Positions 1-11,630 of a DNA stretch of 64,000 nucleotides are shown in pieces. Every line of letters starts with the position of its first letter. Within the stretch, counting starts at the first letter, position 1. The position numbers and the translations under genes are program-made. Below the pieces are notes generated by a model. That model saw nothing but the letters and a program-made list of their open reading frames with translations, was not told the origin of the DNA and did not search any database. This stretch comes from Limnoperna fortunei (lineage: Eukaryota > Mollusca > Bivalvia > Mytilida > Modiolidae): assembly GCA_944474755.1 (NCBI GenBank), contig OX104124.1, positions 25,890,452 to 25,954,451 of the forward strand, written 5' to 3'.

Positions 1-770
1 ATTGTGGTAAATCTTTCATCTGTTCATCTTTTTTGACCCATTTCCAGTTTTACATGATTTATCTCCCTTTTTACTTCCAGTTAAAAAAACTACGGCTATC
101 ATCACTTAAAGACTATGATATTGAAATAAAGATTTTGCATTGTTTTTTGTATTGTTCGTCTATGCCAATTAAATTATTTAATTAACCTCATTAGTAGATG
201 TTACTATAGCCATAGGCAACAGGTGAGTTTGAATAAATTGGAACATGTACTAAGTATGTCACTGGTAAGCTTGTTAAATTAAGCTATAAAACAGCTGGGG
301 TTCTACCTTTGATTAGCATCAGGTAAATGGGGTAATAAACATTATGGATAATTAATTAACAATCATGTTTACACAAGCATGGGGTTTTAAAAACATCTTC
401 AATTAGATTTTGACACCTGTAATTAACATAAGCGTTAAAATTTATCAAAGGTAATTGTCCATTTCATAAGTTTTCAACAGAACAAACTGCGGCTGTAGCC
501 GCAGTTTTTAGTACCGAAAGTGGACACTAGGTGGCGATTTTTAAATTGGAAAGTCGTCAATTTGATGTCAGGGGGGTGATAAAGAAAGGGGAATGAAACG
601 CCGATACAATGGATATTTGCTTCTTCCGGTCCAGTTGTTCGTGTCCGGTACAGTTGTTACTGGCCTGGTTGTTAGTGTAGCTGTTAGACCCTATTGACAA
701 AATCGACCAATGTTTACAATAACAATCGGCGATCGGAAGTTGTACAGTTGATCTAAAGTACACTTTTGTA
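1..770. other. AT-rich sequence upstream of the transposase gene
   Basis: No supported coding region was seen. The stretch is AT-rich, with one short perfect palindrome listed separately. A GC-richer patch of about 200 bases from roughly 515 to 740 lies just upstream of the TATA-like box and could belong to the promoter of the transposase gene. I could not identify a transposon terminus here. Confidence 0.4.
484..507. repeat. short perfect hairpin
   Basis: Two 11-base arms (AAACTGCGGCT and AGCCGCAGTTT) are separated by GT and followed by a run of T. This may be part of a mobile-element end or chance; no partner terminus was found. Confidence 0.45.
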
Positions 771-780
771 GTATATAAGC
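771..780 (+). promoter_or_regulatory. TATA-like box upstream of the transposase gene
   Basis: The sequence GTATATAAGC lies about 110 bases upstream of the first ATG (886) of the putative first coding exon. Its position and sequence suit a core promoter. No start-site data are available, so this is inference. Confidence 0.45.
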
Positions 781-885
781 TTCTTGCGAGGCTTTTGTTG
801 TGCTGAAATCAACTTAAAAATCAGAAAAGAATAGAGTTTCTATATAATTTTGTCTAAAATAGTGTCCGTTGGAGACGTATTAATA

Positions 886-1041
886 ATGTTAAATTTAGAA
901 CGGCAGATCTTGAACAAAACGCACTCGAAGTTATATTCGGAATGTTACCATTTTTTAGAAGAACACAGAGATCTATTATTTGCAGACGACAAAAAATGTA
1001 AAAATATTAAAATATTGAAAGCAATAAAATCAATAACAGTC
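886..1041 (+). CDS. putative first exon of transposase gene
   Basis: The frame is open from the ATG at 886 (MLNLERQIL...) to a GTAAGT donor at 1042-1047, giving exactly 52 codons. An upstream stop at 832 in this frame, with no earlier ATG, makes 886 the best start. The exon encodes a mostly helical, lysine-rich segment with no recognised domain. It is accepted as part of the transposase gene because the next in-phase acceptor (AG at 1813-1814) opens directly onto the second exon. It could instead be chance coding potential. Confidence 0.45.
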
Positions 1042-1814
1042 GTAAGTAAATGTGTATAATAAAAAAAAACTAATATCGCGGGAATTCCCTATCTATTTAA
1101 AATCTATTTTTAGCTTTAAATGAAAAATTAAGAAAATTGTGACCAAAGCACCGTAAATGACAGAATTCTCACACTATGTAACTTATGAAACAATCTATAT
1201 AAAATATGATTTTCATCTTAATATCATTTATCGTTTTAAACATATTTCGTTATGATGACACTGCAAATTGAAATTCTAAAGTGAAAGTAGCAGAATTTGT
1301 TTTTAAAAAGCCCCAGTTAAACATGTTAAGGGCACACAGAGGAACATATATACTATTAAATTGTCTAGCCCTGTTGTGGGGAGTTTCTATCTATTAAGGA
1401 TTTCACAGGGATCAAATTACTTCTGAATCAATTAATGGTTTTTAAACCGCATATGGGCACCTTTCGTCTTGAAGAAACGGAAAATATTAATTACAACACC
1501 ATGGATGCTTTTTTGACAAAGTTTATATTCCCATTAATAAATAAAATAATAACTTAACGTACGATATACATAGATAAGGATTATGTGATTGGCTAGTTCC
1601 TCATTTTCCGACATAAAATCCAATCCAAAAATAGGGGGTTTCTGTCGTGCTATTCATTGCAAATCTATGAAAGGTTTAATTCCTGTGTCGTTTGTTCTAA
1701 GCGAACCAAACCTGATGAAAGGAGAAAGCTGAATGGGGATAGTTATAAAGATCTTCGAAAATGTCTGATTAATAAATTATTTTTATTAAATTATGTAGAT
1801 TATTCTGCACTAAG

Positions 1815-2273
1815 GACTTAAAAAGGAAACAAAACCAAAAACTGACAAGTGATGACAAAACAGATGACCCCGAGTTTGTACCCCCAATCAAGATCTGCCG
1901 TACTAGTTCACAAATTGGTCGTTCGCCGCCAAGTATTCATTTAAATATACCATCTATCACATCTGGTCATTCCTCTTGTACTGTTTGTAAACTTGCTGGT
2001 TCAAAGCTTGTCATAGTACCACATTCAGCCAGAAATGATTTATTCATTCAAAAACTTATTGTTTTGCCACAAGGAGCTAGATGTTGCCCTGTTCATATCA
2101 CTGGTGACTTATTTTCAAAAGATGCCGTCGATCAAATTTTAGCTAAGAAACAATATTGCGATTTAAATCGTACCGAAGTTACAAATCTATTGAAACAAAT
2201 TCGTGATATTGCTTTAAAAAATGCCAGTAAAAGGCTTGATTTTGACACACCGCATTGTCAGAAGGTGATATGA
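1815..2273 (+). CDS. second exon of transposase gene, zinc-binding-like N-terminal region
   Basis: The frame is open from the acceptor at 1813-1814 to a TGA at 2271-2273. The predicted peptide has a basic, polar start (DLKRKQNQKL), then a cluster of potential metal ligands, C-T-V-C about 20 residues before CCPVH, and a helical end (LLKQIRDIALKNASKRL). This organisation is what I recall for the N-terminal part of DDE_Tnp_4-SWIM proteins of molluscs. The frame ends just where the expected NNLTGLN segment begins in another frame, which indicates a small insertion of about 2 nt or other decay. Confidence 0.5.
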   Translation, partial: DLKRKQNQKLTSDDKTDDPEFVPPIKICRTSSQIGRSPPSIHLNIPSITSGHSSCTVCKLAGSKLVIVPHSARNDLFIQKLIVLPQGARCCPVHITGDLFSKDAVDQILAKKQYCDLNRTEVTNLLKQIRDIALKNASKRLDFDTPHCQKVI

Positions 2274-2334
2274 ACAATTTAACGGGATTGAATAAAGACA
2301 ACTTTGATGAACTTCAAAAATCAAATCTTCTTCA

Positions 2335-3729
2335 ATGAGAGAAACTCACTGTCGTACGATTCGTGCATGTGTTGGCCTCTTTTTAACTAAACTTAAGTGT
2401 GGTTTATCAAATAAGTTATTGTCAACGTTGTTCAATCTAGGCCGCGATGCCACAAAACGCGCAATTTCTTCCGCTAGAAGGTACCTAATTGAAACTTTTG
2501 TATCAGAAAACCTGGGATTTCAACACATATCTCGAGAAAATATAATAAATAATCATACCCGATCTTTAGCTCAAACATTATTTGGAGATGGATTGAACCC
2601 TGTTATCCTTGTCGTGGATGGTACATACATCTATATACATAAGAGTGGGAACTATCAATTCCAACGAAGGTCTTATAGTCTACATAAACATAGACCCCTT
2701 GTCAAACCAATGGTGTTTGTAACAACTACCGGGTACATTGTTAGTGTAATGGGTCCATACATGAGTGATAACAAAAACAATGATTCAAAAATATTAAATC
2801 ATATAATTAAAACTAACATGGAAGAAATTAAAACCTGGCTTCAAGACAGTGATGTTTTGATAGTAGATAGGGGATTTAGAGATTCTGTTGATTTGCTCAG
2901 TGACATGGGAATTAAATCGGAGATGCCGTCATTTTTAAATCGTTTACAAAAACAACATTCTGTAGAGGAGAGTAATACTTCACGTTTGGTCACAAAGTTA
3001 AGGTGGGTCGTGGAGTCCATAAATGGTCGAATAAAATTCTTTCGATATCTTGACAAGGTATTACCAACCAATAAGATACCTTTTATAGGTGATTATGTTA
3101 AAATTGCATGCGCTCTAATCAATAAATACTTCAAGCCTATGTATTCCGGTACGAATGAAGCTGATGAACTGTTAGGTGCAAAAATGTTGTTTTTGTCTAA
3201 GCAGAGTAACGAGCTAAAAAATGAGGTTGAACAAGACTGCTTAGACAAAAGAAGTTACAAATGGTCCAAGATTGAATCTTCAAATATACTATTTCCTCGT
3301 TTGACGGAGGATGACATAAGAAATCTTACACTTGGAACATACCAAGTTAAAATGGCTAAATCGTATGCAGATGAGCATTTTAATTCAGAGGGACATTATG
3401 ATGTTCTTGTTTCTCAACAAAATGCTAATATAATTTCGGCAAACATCCAAAGCAGGCATATCTCGTCAAAAAGTTATCAGCTGTGGATCCGATTTAATGA
3501 ATGTGTAATTCTTGGCTGTTATTGTAAATGTAAAATCGGAGGTCGCGTTGTCAGAATGTGCTCACACATTGCCTCGATTATTTGGTACTTAAGCTTTGGT
3601 AGGTACTCGGACAAATCTTTTCATATTACTGACTGGGGTCAGTATCTCCATGATGCAGCTGATCTTCCCGATCCAGAACACATTGATGTCAGTGATGATG
3701 ATGACAATATTACTAATACTGAGGAATAG
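2335..3729 (+). CDS. DDE_Tnp_4-type transposase core with C-terminal SWIM zinc finger
   Basis: The 464-codon frame starts MRETHCRTIR. A catalytic triad is visible: D95 in VVDGTY, D178 in VDRGFRD and E227 in RWVVESINGR, in the order and context of IS5/Harbinger-like DDE_Tnp_4 transposases, which cut and rejoin transposon ends in the nucleus. Near the C-terminus is a SWIM-type finger (CKCKIGGRVVRMCSH, C-x-C...C-x-H), presumed to bind nucleic acid or protein, then an acidic tail (VSDDDDNITNTEE). The catalytic frame has no internal stop, so decay is mild. The ATG at 2335 is probably internal, because homologous-looking sequence continues upstream in other frames. It may be a recently active transposase or a host-retained derivative. 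Confidence 0.8.
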   Translation: MRETHCRTIRACVGLFLTKLKCGLSNKLLSTLFNLGRDATKRAISSARRYLIETFVSENLGFQHISRENIINNHTRSLAQTLFGDGLNPVILVVDGTYIYIHKSGNYQFQRRSYSLHKHRPLVKPMVFVTTTGYIVSVMGPYMSDNKNNDSKILNHIIKTNMEEIKTWLQDSDVLIVDRGFRDSVDLLSDMGIKSEMPSFLNRLQKQHSVEESNTSRLVTKLRWVVESINGRIKFFRYLDKVLPTNKIPFIGDYVKIACALINKYFKPMYSGTNEADELLGAKMLFLSKQSNELKNEVEQDCLDKRSYKWSKIESSNILFPRLTEDDIRNLTLGTYQVKMAKSYADEHFNSEGHYDVLVSQQNANIISANIQSRHISSKSYQLWIRFNECVILGCYCKCKIGGRVVRMCSHIASIIWYLSFGRYSDKSFHITDWGQYLHDAADLPDPEHIDVSDDDDNITNTEE

Positions 3730-4031
3730 ACTCGTTCTTGTGATTTTACTTAAAATATGTACTTTAAATTATGTTACAAACAAAATTTTCATCAATCTTA
3801 AAATTCCAGTTATAATAAAAATAATTTATTCCACATATAAGGTCTTCACTACACTAGTTGTCACATCAAAAATTCCATTTCATTTACAAATCACCATAAT
3901 TGATGTATCAATTTCAAAATTCAAAATACAACACTACACAAACTTGTCGCTATTTAGCAGCTGCTGTATCTTCTGTGAGCGGTCGGGTTTATTTGAGTAT
4001 ATTGCAAATACATATATAGTTAAACTAATTC

Positions 4032-4114
4032 CATCCTCACAAGTCAGGGTTTCTATGTCCACTGTAAGTGTTCGTAGACACATGTGGACACAGAAACCCT
4101 GACTTGTGAGGATG
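4032..4114. mobile_element. 83-bp foldback MITE with 9-bp target duplication
   Basis: A 31-base left arm (4032-4062) and right arm (4084-4114) are inverted copies with a single mismatch, separated by 21 bases. The 9-mer AACTAATTC flanks the palindrome directly on both sides (4023-4031 and 4115-4123), as expected for a target-site duplication. A 9-bp duplication suggests Mutator-type transposition, which is inference. No coding capacity. Confidence 0.8.
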
Positions 4115-4123
4115 AACTAATTC

Positions 4124-7100
4124 ATGCCAGCAGACAAAGTATAAACTAGTTAAAAACGTTCAGTTGGCCAGGAAAACTCAGTGTTCGTTTGCCAGTGCCA
4201 GGCACAACCTAGTGTTGTCTCCCACAAAAAAATCAATACTGAATTATAACAAAATACATTTATGATCACTTATATAAACAACAAGAAAATGTGTTTCGTC
4301 GACACTTATGTCCCGCTTGGCACATACTGATAACAACCCCTCCCCCTTTTTCTATGTTCTGTCAAGCGTGAAACATTTCGCACAGCCCTATAGAATTTGC
4401 CAGTAAAAAGAACTTGTCATGTTGTAACTATGTAACTATGTATAAGTTTCATTAAGATGTGAAGTCATCTTCATAAAAAGCTTCAAGGCAAAGGTAAAGG
4501 CGAGTTTGGACGGACATACGACCGACGAACAGACCGAAAATTTATAAGGACCCAACTTTCTTTGGCAGGACATAAAAATGCAATGTGTTCGCAGCTAGAG
4601 CCGAGCTAGAACTGATAAAACCTCATATATCAATTTTCAACCTTGAAACCTCAAAAACATGCGTACACTTACACTTACGGCCGAGAAGATAACTAATTCC
4701 AGCCACACTACTTGACGCATATATTATGTATTAGCATTAGGATGAGACTCATCATTTGAACAAAAAAAGGGGAAGATCCTGCAGACTTATGCAGTCTAAA
4801 ATTCTCTGAGATTTTGTTCTTCTTGCCAATATTTGACCAATACATCAAGTCTATCGACCCATAATTGAATTTACCATTTAAATTAATTTTTCAACCAAGA
4901 AAGTTTATTAAATTAACGTATTCCTATTTATTGGTAAAACATGTGTAGTTTTGAGTGAAAAATAGTTACACATGTTGTATTTCCGATGTTTGTCCAACAT
5001 TATCGAGGTTTGCTTCATTAAACATCAATGGGCATCCGGGATATCAACTATGATTACTTGGTCAATTGTTGTCCAGGCACCTGCAAGTTTATTCATTTTG
5101 GTGTTCCCTTTATTATAATTAACCAATACAATTGAATACATTGTCACTTAAAAAGATGGCCAAAGCACCTTTTGGATTTTGTCAGAAAACAATCATTTTT
5201 CATAACTTTGACCCCCACCCGTCTATACCCACAAAACACCATACGTATGAAGCATTGTCTAAAAATGAGATAAATCATAAAACTTATATGCTCATCTCTT
5301 AAAAAATATAATTTTATTCATATTTTGGCACTAGGCCAAAATCCCCCCTTATTGCCCCTACTCCTTTTAAGATTTTGGCGCAGATCCTAAATTCAAGATG
5401 GCCACAAATTTTGTGTCATGTTCATGTCGATTAAACTAAAGTTTTTGTAATGAGTAATGTGAGTATTACAGGCTTTCCATGTGTAGAAATAATTTTTTTT
5501 CCGACGCAGTCGGTATTATATTAACTTTTTACCCTTTGACCTCATGACACTTCACCCCTCGTAATTCTGTTTCTTGATTGGTTAAAAACCAATTGGACGG
5601 GGGTTCGGAACAGGGTGGTAAATTGGATAGGGGCTCGGAACAGGGTGGTAATTCACCTTTCAAATTGTGTACTATTATTATTAGATTTTGCCGTCTGTTT
5701 ATAAAATTATTTCATAGTGCAATTTAAGTATAAAGAACGATAGAGATGAGCTGCAGTTTGTAAAATTTTATATCAAACATTTTGTACAAAAATGTTAAAT
5801 ATTTTTTTATTTGAAGTACAGCGCAAATTAAATGCATAAAACACGCTGGATTTTAGCGGGCTTTTGTGGAGGGTAAAAAAGACGAAGAGAAGAAATTTTA
5901 ATTAATTTCTAAATACAAATTAACAATCATTTTATATTCATGTTGATATTAAATCAAATGTATTATTATTCTTGGGCGTCCGTCGTAGTACACACATAGA
6001 TAGAGAGTTGTGGCTCTAATTGTAAAGTATACTTTGCTTATTCAGTAAATTTTAAGCTATAAACATTTTATTAAAAAATTTCTAATATTCAATTTGTTTA
6101 CATTATTGTATAACTGCTTTGGTGCTCGCAGAAAAACTTCATTTCTATATCTTAGGCATTGGGTTTCAATACATAATAGCAATAAACTTTCTGGAATACA
6201 TGTACATGTACAGCAAAGTACATGTAGTTGTATGTACATTATCAATTTTAGGTTAACTGTATGCTATGCTTGGTAAATCTGTTAATATCGAAAACACGTA
6301 AATAAAAGGGGTCACACATGTATAAATGAATAATTTCAAACTCGTTTCACCAGGGACAAGTGTTAATTTATAGGTTCATGATTTCATTCACGTAGTAATA
6401 ATTGTCCGTCAGTACTCCCCCCCCATCCCCCCCCCCCCCCAAAAAAAAAATTAAAAAAATGTCCACCAAACATTACTGGTCTATTGAAACGGGGAATTTG
6501 TATGACAATAAAGGCGATTCGTAGTTCAATGCATAACTCAATTTATATCTTTACTGCGTCGGTTATCTTTTTTAAAGATAGTACTTGTTTACAAGTGTAA
6601 TTATGAATGACTAAGACTTACCGCAGGTTGTTGGGTCTTTTTTAGTTTCAGATACTAGTAAATATTTTTTGGTTCGGAGACCTTTAATGGATGACGAAAG
6701 TATTTTTAGTTGTGGATCAAAACGAACTATATCCGTCTTTTGGGTAACCAATATACTTGAATAATTAGAAACTAAAAATATTTAACCAAGATTTCCACCA
6801 TAAATCGTGTTGTAAATTGTAAAAAGAAAAGCAAGACCAGGCCATTTGGACATTCAGAGCTTTTAGTTCCTTGTTTTCCTGAAATTTGCCATTAGTGTTA
6901 GGTACCCAAAATCTAGTATGGTGACGTAATCATTACTCTGAATTACTGTGAAGAACGGGATATACCTATAAAAGATGCCGTATTTTAATGTTTTTTATTT
7001 GTATAAAACTGTTAAATTGAAAAAAAGCACTTTTTCAAGAATGCGTTTTTCTTAATTTCAAATTTTGCCCTTTTTCAATTTGTTTTCATGTATTGTGAAA

Positions 7101-7241
7101 GCGCTATACATTCAACCATGTCTAGTAACGTTTGTTACGAACACATTTGTGTAATTTTTTACCGATTTATTACGACTTTCGACGTATTTGCCGCACTTTA
7201 AATTCACACTGAAAAATATAATATCATTTTAGATATGCGTG
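4124..7241. other. intergenic AT-rich region with decayed repeats
   Basis: No supported gene was seen. There are fragments of dispersed repeats, for example a GGACGGACATACGACCG-like stretch near 4515, two direct near-copies of a GGGGNTCGGAACAGGGTGG motif near 5600-5650, and a poly-C/poly-A run near 6417-6450. The short open frames at 6057-6276 overlap on both strands and have no recognisable product. Confidence 0.4.
6417..6450. repeat. poly-C/poly-A low-complexity tract
   Basis: A run of C broken by a single AT is followed by ten A. Homopolymer lengths here are likely to be uncertain in any assembly. Confidence 0.7.
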
Positions 7242-8671
7242 TTTTAGCTCACCTGACCCGATGTGAGCTATTGCCATCACTTGGCGTCCGTCGTCGTCGT
7301 TGTTAACTTTTCTTTTAAAATCTTCTCCTCCAAAACCACTGAAAGGATTGCTTTGAAACTTTGCACACATCATCAGTAAAATGTCCTCTGCCAAGTTTGC
7401 ACAAATCATGGCCTCAGACCAACCAACATGGCCGCCATGGCTAAAAATAGAACAGGGGGGTCAAAATACAGTTTTTGGGTTATAGTTCAAAAAGTATAAC
7501 AGATACAGGAAAACCAAAAGACTTTCCTTCTTTAGCATCAAAAGCTCTACAAAACACTCCATTGGGTCAAAGTTGTATGACGACTCCTTGTAGGAGTTAT
7601 TGCCCTTTAATTGTCGAAATTGATTATTTTTGACATTTTTGCCTCAAAATCTTGAAAATTATTAGAACTAGATAAAAAGTTAGCATTGCTTAATTGTTCT
7701 GTTCTATAAGGGCTGAAAAAATGACTTGAGGGTTAATATTATCTGATGAACCGTTTAAGAGTTATTCCCCTTGAATTGTTTTTTTTCAATCGGTTTTAAT
7801 TGATTTTTTAAAAATCTTCTCCTCTGAAACCACTGAAAGTACTGCTTTGAAACTTTGTACACATCATTCGTCAAATGTTCTCATTTGCACCAACCATGGC
7901 TACAGATTAACCAACATGGCCGCCATGGCTAAAAATAGAATGGAGGGGTAGGGTAAAATACAGTTTTTGGCTTATATTTAAAAAAGTGTAACAGATACAG
8001 GAAAACCCAAGAGACATGCCTTCATCTGCATCAAAAGCTCTACGAAACACTCCATTGGGTTGAAGTTGTATGATGACTCCTTATAGGAGTTATTGCCCTT
8101 TAATTGTCGAAATTGATTACTTTTGACATTTTTGCCTCAAAATCTTGAAAATTATTAGAACTAGAGAAAAAGTTAGCATTGCTTAATTGTTCTGCTCTAT
8201 GAGGGCTACAAAAATGACTTAGGGTCAAGATTGTCTGATGAACCGTTTAGGAATTATTCTCCTTGAACATTTTTTTAATCAATTTTACTTGATTTTAAAA
8301 AATCTTCTCCTCTTTAACCCATTAAAGGACTGCTTTGAAACATTGCACACATCATCTTTAGGTTGTGCAAATCATGACTACCTACATAGCTACATTGGCT
8401 TAAAATAGAAAATGGGGGGGGGGGGGGGAGTCAAGAGAGTTTTCGACTGATATTTAAAAAAGTATAACAGGTACAGCAAATTTGAAGTGAACCTCCCTTC
8501 TCCCTCTAAGCATCAAAAGCTCCTTATAGGAGTTATTTCCCTTAAAAGGTAAAAATTAATGACTTTTGCAGAAGTGTTGGCCAATTCCTTATAGCAAAGA
8601 AAAGCTGGATAAAAAGGGTTGTTTGGTTTCAGGTTCAGGTGAGCGATACAGGCTCCTGGGAGCCTCTAGTT
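7242..8671 (-). mobile_element. Helentron/pearl-like non-autonomous element, copy 1
   Basis: One end holds TTTTAGCTCACCTGA with an AGCTCAC...GTGAGCT hairpin. The other holds TCAGGTGAGC followed by a GGCTCC/GGAGCC hairpin and CTCTAG. GCTCACCTGA (7247-7256) and TCAGGTGAGC (8635-8644) form a perfect 10-base subterminal inverted repeat. The body has two diverged direct repeats of about 530 bp (starting near 7310 and 7805, each opening with AATCTTCTCCTC) and a short GTCCGTCGTCGTCG microsatellite near one end. It matches the termini of the 59.5-61.8 kb element in inverted orientation. Subterminal inverted repeats, terminal hairpins and an internal minisatellite are hallmarks of Helentron-associated elements, including bivalve pearl. 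The class is inferred. Confidence 0.75.
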
Positions 8672-11630
8672 TTCTCAATAATTTTTCCATGAATTTTTAG
8701 AGTACAACATATATTTTTGTCAGATTTACACGAGTTTATCTATTTCTATAGTCGTTTCATTAGCGCGACATTTTTTAAACGATGTTATTATAAACAAAGT
8801 TGCTTGAACATATTATAAATATTCGAAAAGGAAAATATTAATGCGCAAAACGTATGTCTGCGAATTTAAATACATACAAATCTAGATATTAAACCCTCTT
8901 TTAAGGTGCACGACGTAATATTAAAGCTCAAATGACGCTACGTTTAGAGCCCCCAATAACGTCTTATTGAAATTGTTACAATTTTCAATGTAAAAGAATT
9001 AACAAAACTTCATTTGTTTTAAAATCTACCGGTATTATGTACTACATGCAATAAAACACTACCAGTGCAAACTGCGCTTGGATTAATATTTGTTTTACAT
9101 ACATGGATCAAACTCATGGATGCAAAGCTAAAACTAGGTACTCTAAGTGGTGTCAGAGGGTAAGATTGTTTATAAAGTTAACAACGGACAGATAACAGAT
9201 GACAGACACCTAGTCAATAAGTGATCACAATATAGAAAAGGGACAGACATACGCTTTAGGAAAAACCTTACTGCATATACTAGCATAGTAAAAATTCTGA
9301 TCATTTGGATGCAATTAATCTCTTTACTGGAGTTTTATGAAAATAATTTTAGTCTTTTTAAATTACATTAATGAATTGGCACTTATTAAATGATTTTCAG
9401 GTACGAATTAAAGAACATATTTGTAAAAGTACTACCTCCCTCTTTTTTAATTTTTTTCCTTTCTCCCTCCCCTCACCTCCTTTCTCCCTCCCCTCAGCTC
9501 CTTTCTCTCTCCCCTCTACTCCTTTCTCCCTCCCCCTCTCTCCCACTACCCTGTCCACCCTCTCAGCAAGCTGAGATGGGCCCATCTCATACTAGTAGAG
9601 TGAGATGGAATTATACCTCACACAAAGATCAAAGGAAAATACTGCAAAATAGCAATACCCATGTTAAAAGATAAAAACTCAAGTGATAATTGCTCGCAAG
9701 GTCTTTTCAAAATTTGTATTTGATTGTCAACATGAGGTAAAAGTACAGTGTTAACATTAAATATTTAGCCATGGAGTGCATTGTTTACAAAGTGTGTAAT
9801 AAATCAGAAAACAGGAACCTACAGACACTTTGATATTCTTCAACTTCACCACTCTATTCATTGAACAATTGGGTACCGGTAACATCATGTACTGTTAAAA
9901 GTTGTCGATTTACTATAAGCAGTAATTTGGCAAGCAGTTTGGGTTTTAATTAATCTGTCTTTGGAACATTTACAATTAACATGCAATCTTGATGGTCAGA
10001 ACAGTAGCTTCAAGATCAACAAGAAATATTTACTCTAATCAGACCAGACATAGCATAAATTAATTAAGGTTCCGTCTCAAGATGCGCAAGTTCTCTGGTG
10101 GAGTATTGATATTGGAATTCGTACCTATTGGGGCTCCCTTACCTGCCAAAAATGTCCATCACCTCAAATTCTTACAGTAAAATCTATAACGAACTATAAG
10201 AAGCTGTCACCTCAAGTTTCATAAAGAATGAAATAGGACAAAGAGTGTGCATTATCAAATTAACCTGTATAGAACTCTCTTAAACAAACAATACAGATTA
10301 TGAGTGTCTATACTGAATTTATGAAAATTATTATTTATTAAGTAATAGTCCATCTAAGAATCATGCAGGGTGTGATTTATGCCAAATCTCAAATAAAATT
10401 TTGCTGTTTATGGGTTTGATACAACATATTTTAGATGTTGTTAATGTTTTTACCATTGTTAGTTCATTTGGAAATTTTTAAAATAAGCTCTTCAATAACG
10501 GAGTTTAAAAATCTGTTGACAGAGGGTAAAACTACCCCTCCCCACCATATATTCATTCCAAAAGAAAACAATAGAAACTTCAAAACATTTTATTGTGTAC
10601 TGTTAAAATAGTCCATAAGTATCTTTAAAATAAAAATATAATGTAAAATTTGCTACAAAGTTAACATATGACCTTTGTTGCTAGGTAAACAAGTCCTTAG
10701 CAACCAAAAAAGGAAATTTTGTCAGAATCATTGATTTTTCAACTGTATTTTTAATACATTATCCTTAATGATAATGCAATGTTTTTCAAATGATTTTATA
10801 GCCTTAATTCTATATTTCAACATATAAAAAATTCACCAGATACACATAGGGTAATTTTTCCAAAACTGACCTTCGAATATGCCAAATAATTTTAAAAAAT
10901 CACAAAAATCGGCAAATATTGATTCAACCCTCCCTAGGCTAAATTTTGAATTTGATTATTCTTATCATTAGTTAAGCTCAAATTTGATAAAATATAGTTC
11001 CTTATGCCTTTTGTAATGTAAATAAGAAGTAAGTTAAAACTTTGGTTTATAAATGTGGATCAAGTTAAATATCCTGCGACATATTTTTGGGGCATTTTGC
11101 TAATTTTTTTATTTTTTTAATTACTAAATGAAAATTTCTAGTAATAATTAAACAATAATGTAAAATTAATTCTTGGTTTTATCTTTATGAAAACTAGTAT
11201 ATGTAAAAAAAAAATTAACCTTTTTTTATCTAAATTGCTCTTCCAGGGGAGACAATTGGCAGAAAATTTTTTGAACAACCGAGTTTTTCTTCAATATTGT
11301 TAAAAGAGGAACAGGGCCAAGTCTTTTAATTACAGAAATCTTATGCATGTAATTGTTATTTAAAATTTTACAAAATTTTATCTGATCAATTTTCAACTGT
11401 ATGGTTTTTTGGGAAACATGTATTCTATACAAAAATATTTTGAAAATAAAAAAATTGTTGGCCTTTACTTTTTGTTGTAAAGTTTTGGTGAACATTCATC
11501 AAACATTATTGTCATAAAATATATAAAATTTTAACTGAAAAACCTTATCATCTTAAAATATAGAAAAAAATTATCTTAAAAATTACTAGACTTAATCCCA
11601 AACCCAAATTCTGACATAAATACTGAATTC
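8672..11630. other. AT-rich intergenic region
   Basis: No supported gene. A CT-rich minisatellite lies at about 9435-9560. The rest is AT-rich and lacks coding features or recognisable element ends. The 3' part adjoins the last exon of the minus-strand uncharacterised gene and may contain its 3' untranslated region; no clear polyadenylation signal was found close by. Confidence 0.35.
9435..9560. repeat. CT-rich minisatellite
   Basis: Imperfect tandem copies of a CTCCTTTCTCCCTCCCCT-like unit. Frames read through it on both strands (serine/proline-rich or glycine/arginine/glutamate-rich) are products of the repeat, not genes. Confidence 0.75.

Larger units (their letters stand above)
886..3729 (+). 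mobile_element. DDE transposase gene with SWIM zinc finger, three-part, frameshifted
   Basis: This locus links a TATA-like box, a 52-codon first exon, a 0.77-kb intron, a second exon with a C-x2-C / CCPVH zinc-binding-like segment, and a long catalytic ORF. The first splice junction is in phase (phase 0, GT at 1042, AG at 1813-1814). Between 2270 and 2335 the reading frame changes twice: the segment starting NNLTGLNKDNFDEL is in a third frame. The copy as written therefore cannot make one protein unless a short unrecognised intron exists. The family is an IS5/Harbinger-like DDE_Tnp_4 type, assigned from motifs. Terminal inverted repeats were not found, so the element's limits are unknown; the span given is the coding part. 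Confidence 0.6.

Noticed and set aside
3596..4102. 168-codon frame overlapping the transposase 3' end
   Set aside because: Isoleucine/threonine-rich shadow of the transposase tail and AT-rich flank that runs into the small foldback; no recognisable product.
9371..9674. Ser/Pro-rich and Gly/Arg/Glu-rich frames on both strands
   Set aside because: Products of a CT-rich minisatellite; no domain or splice support.
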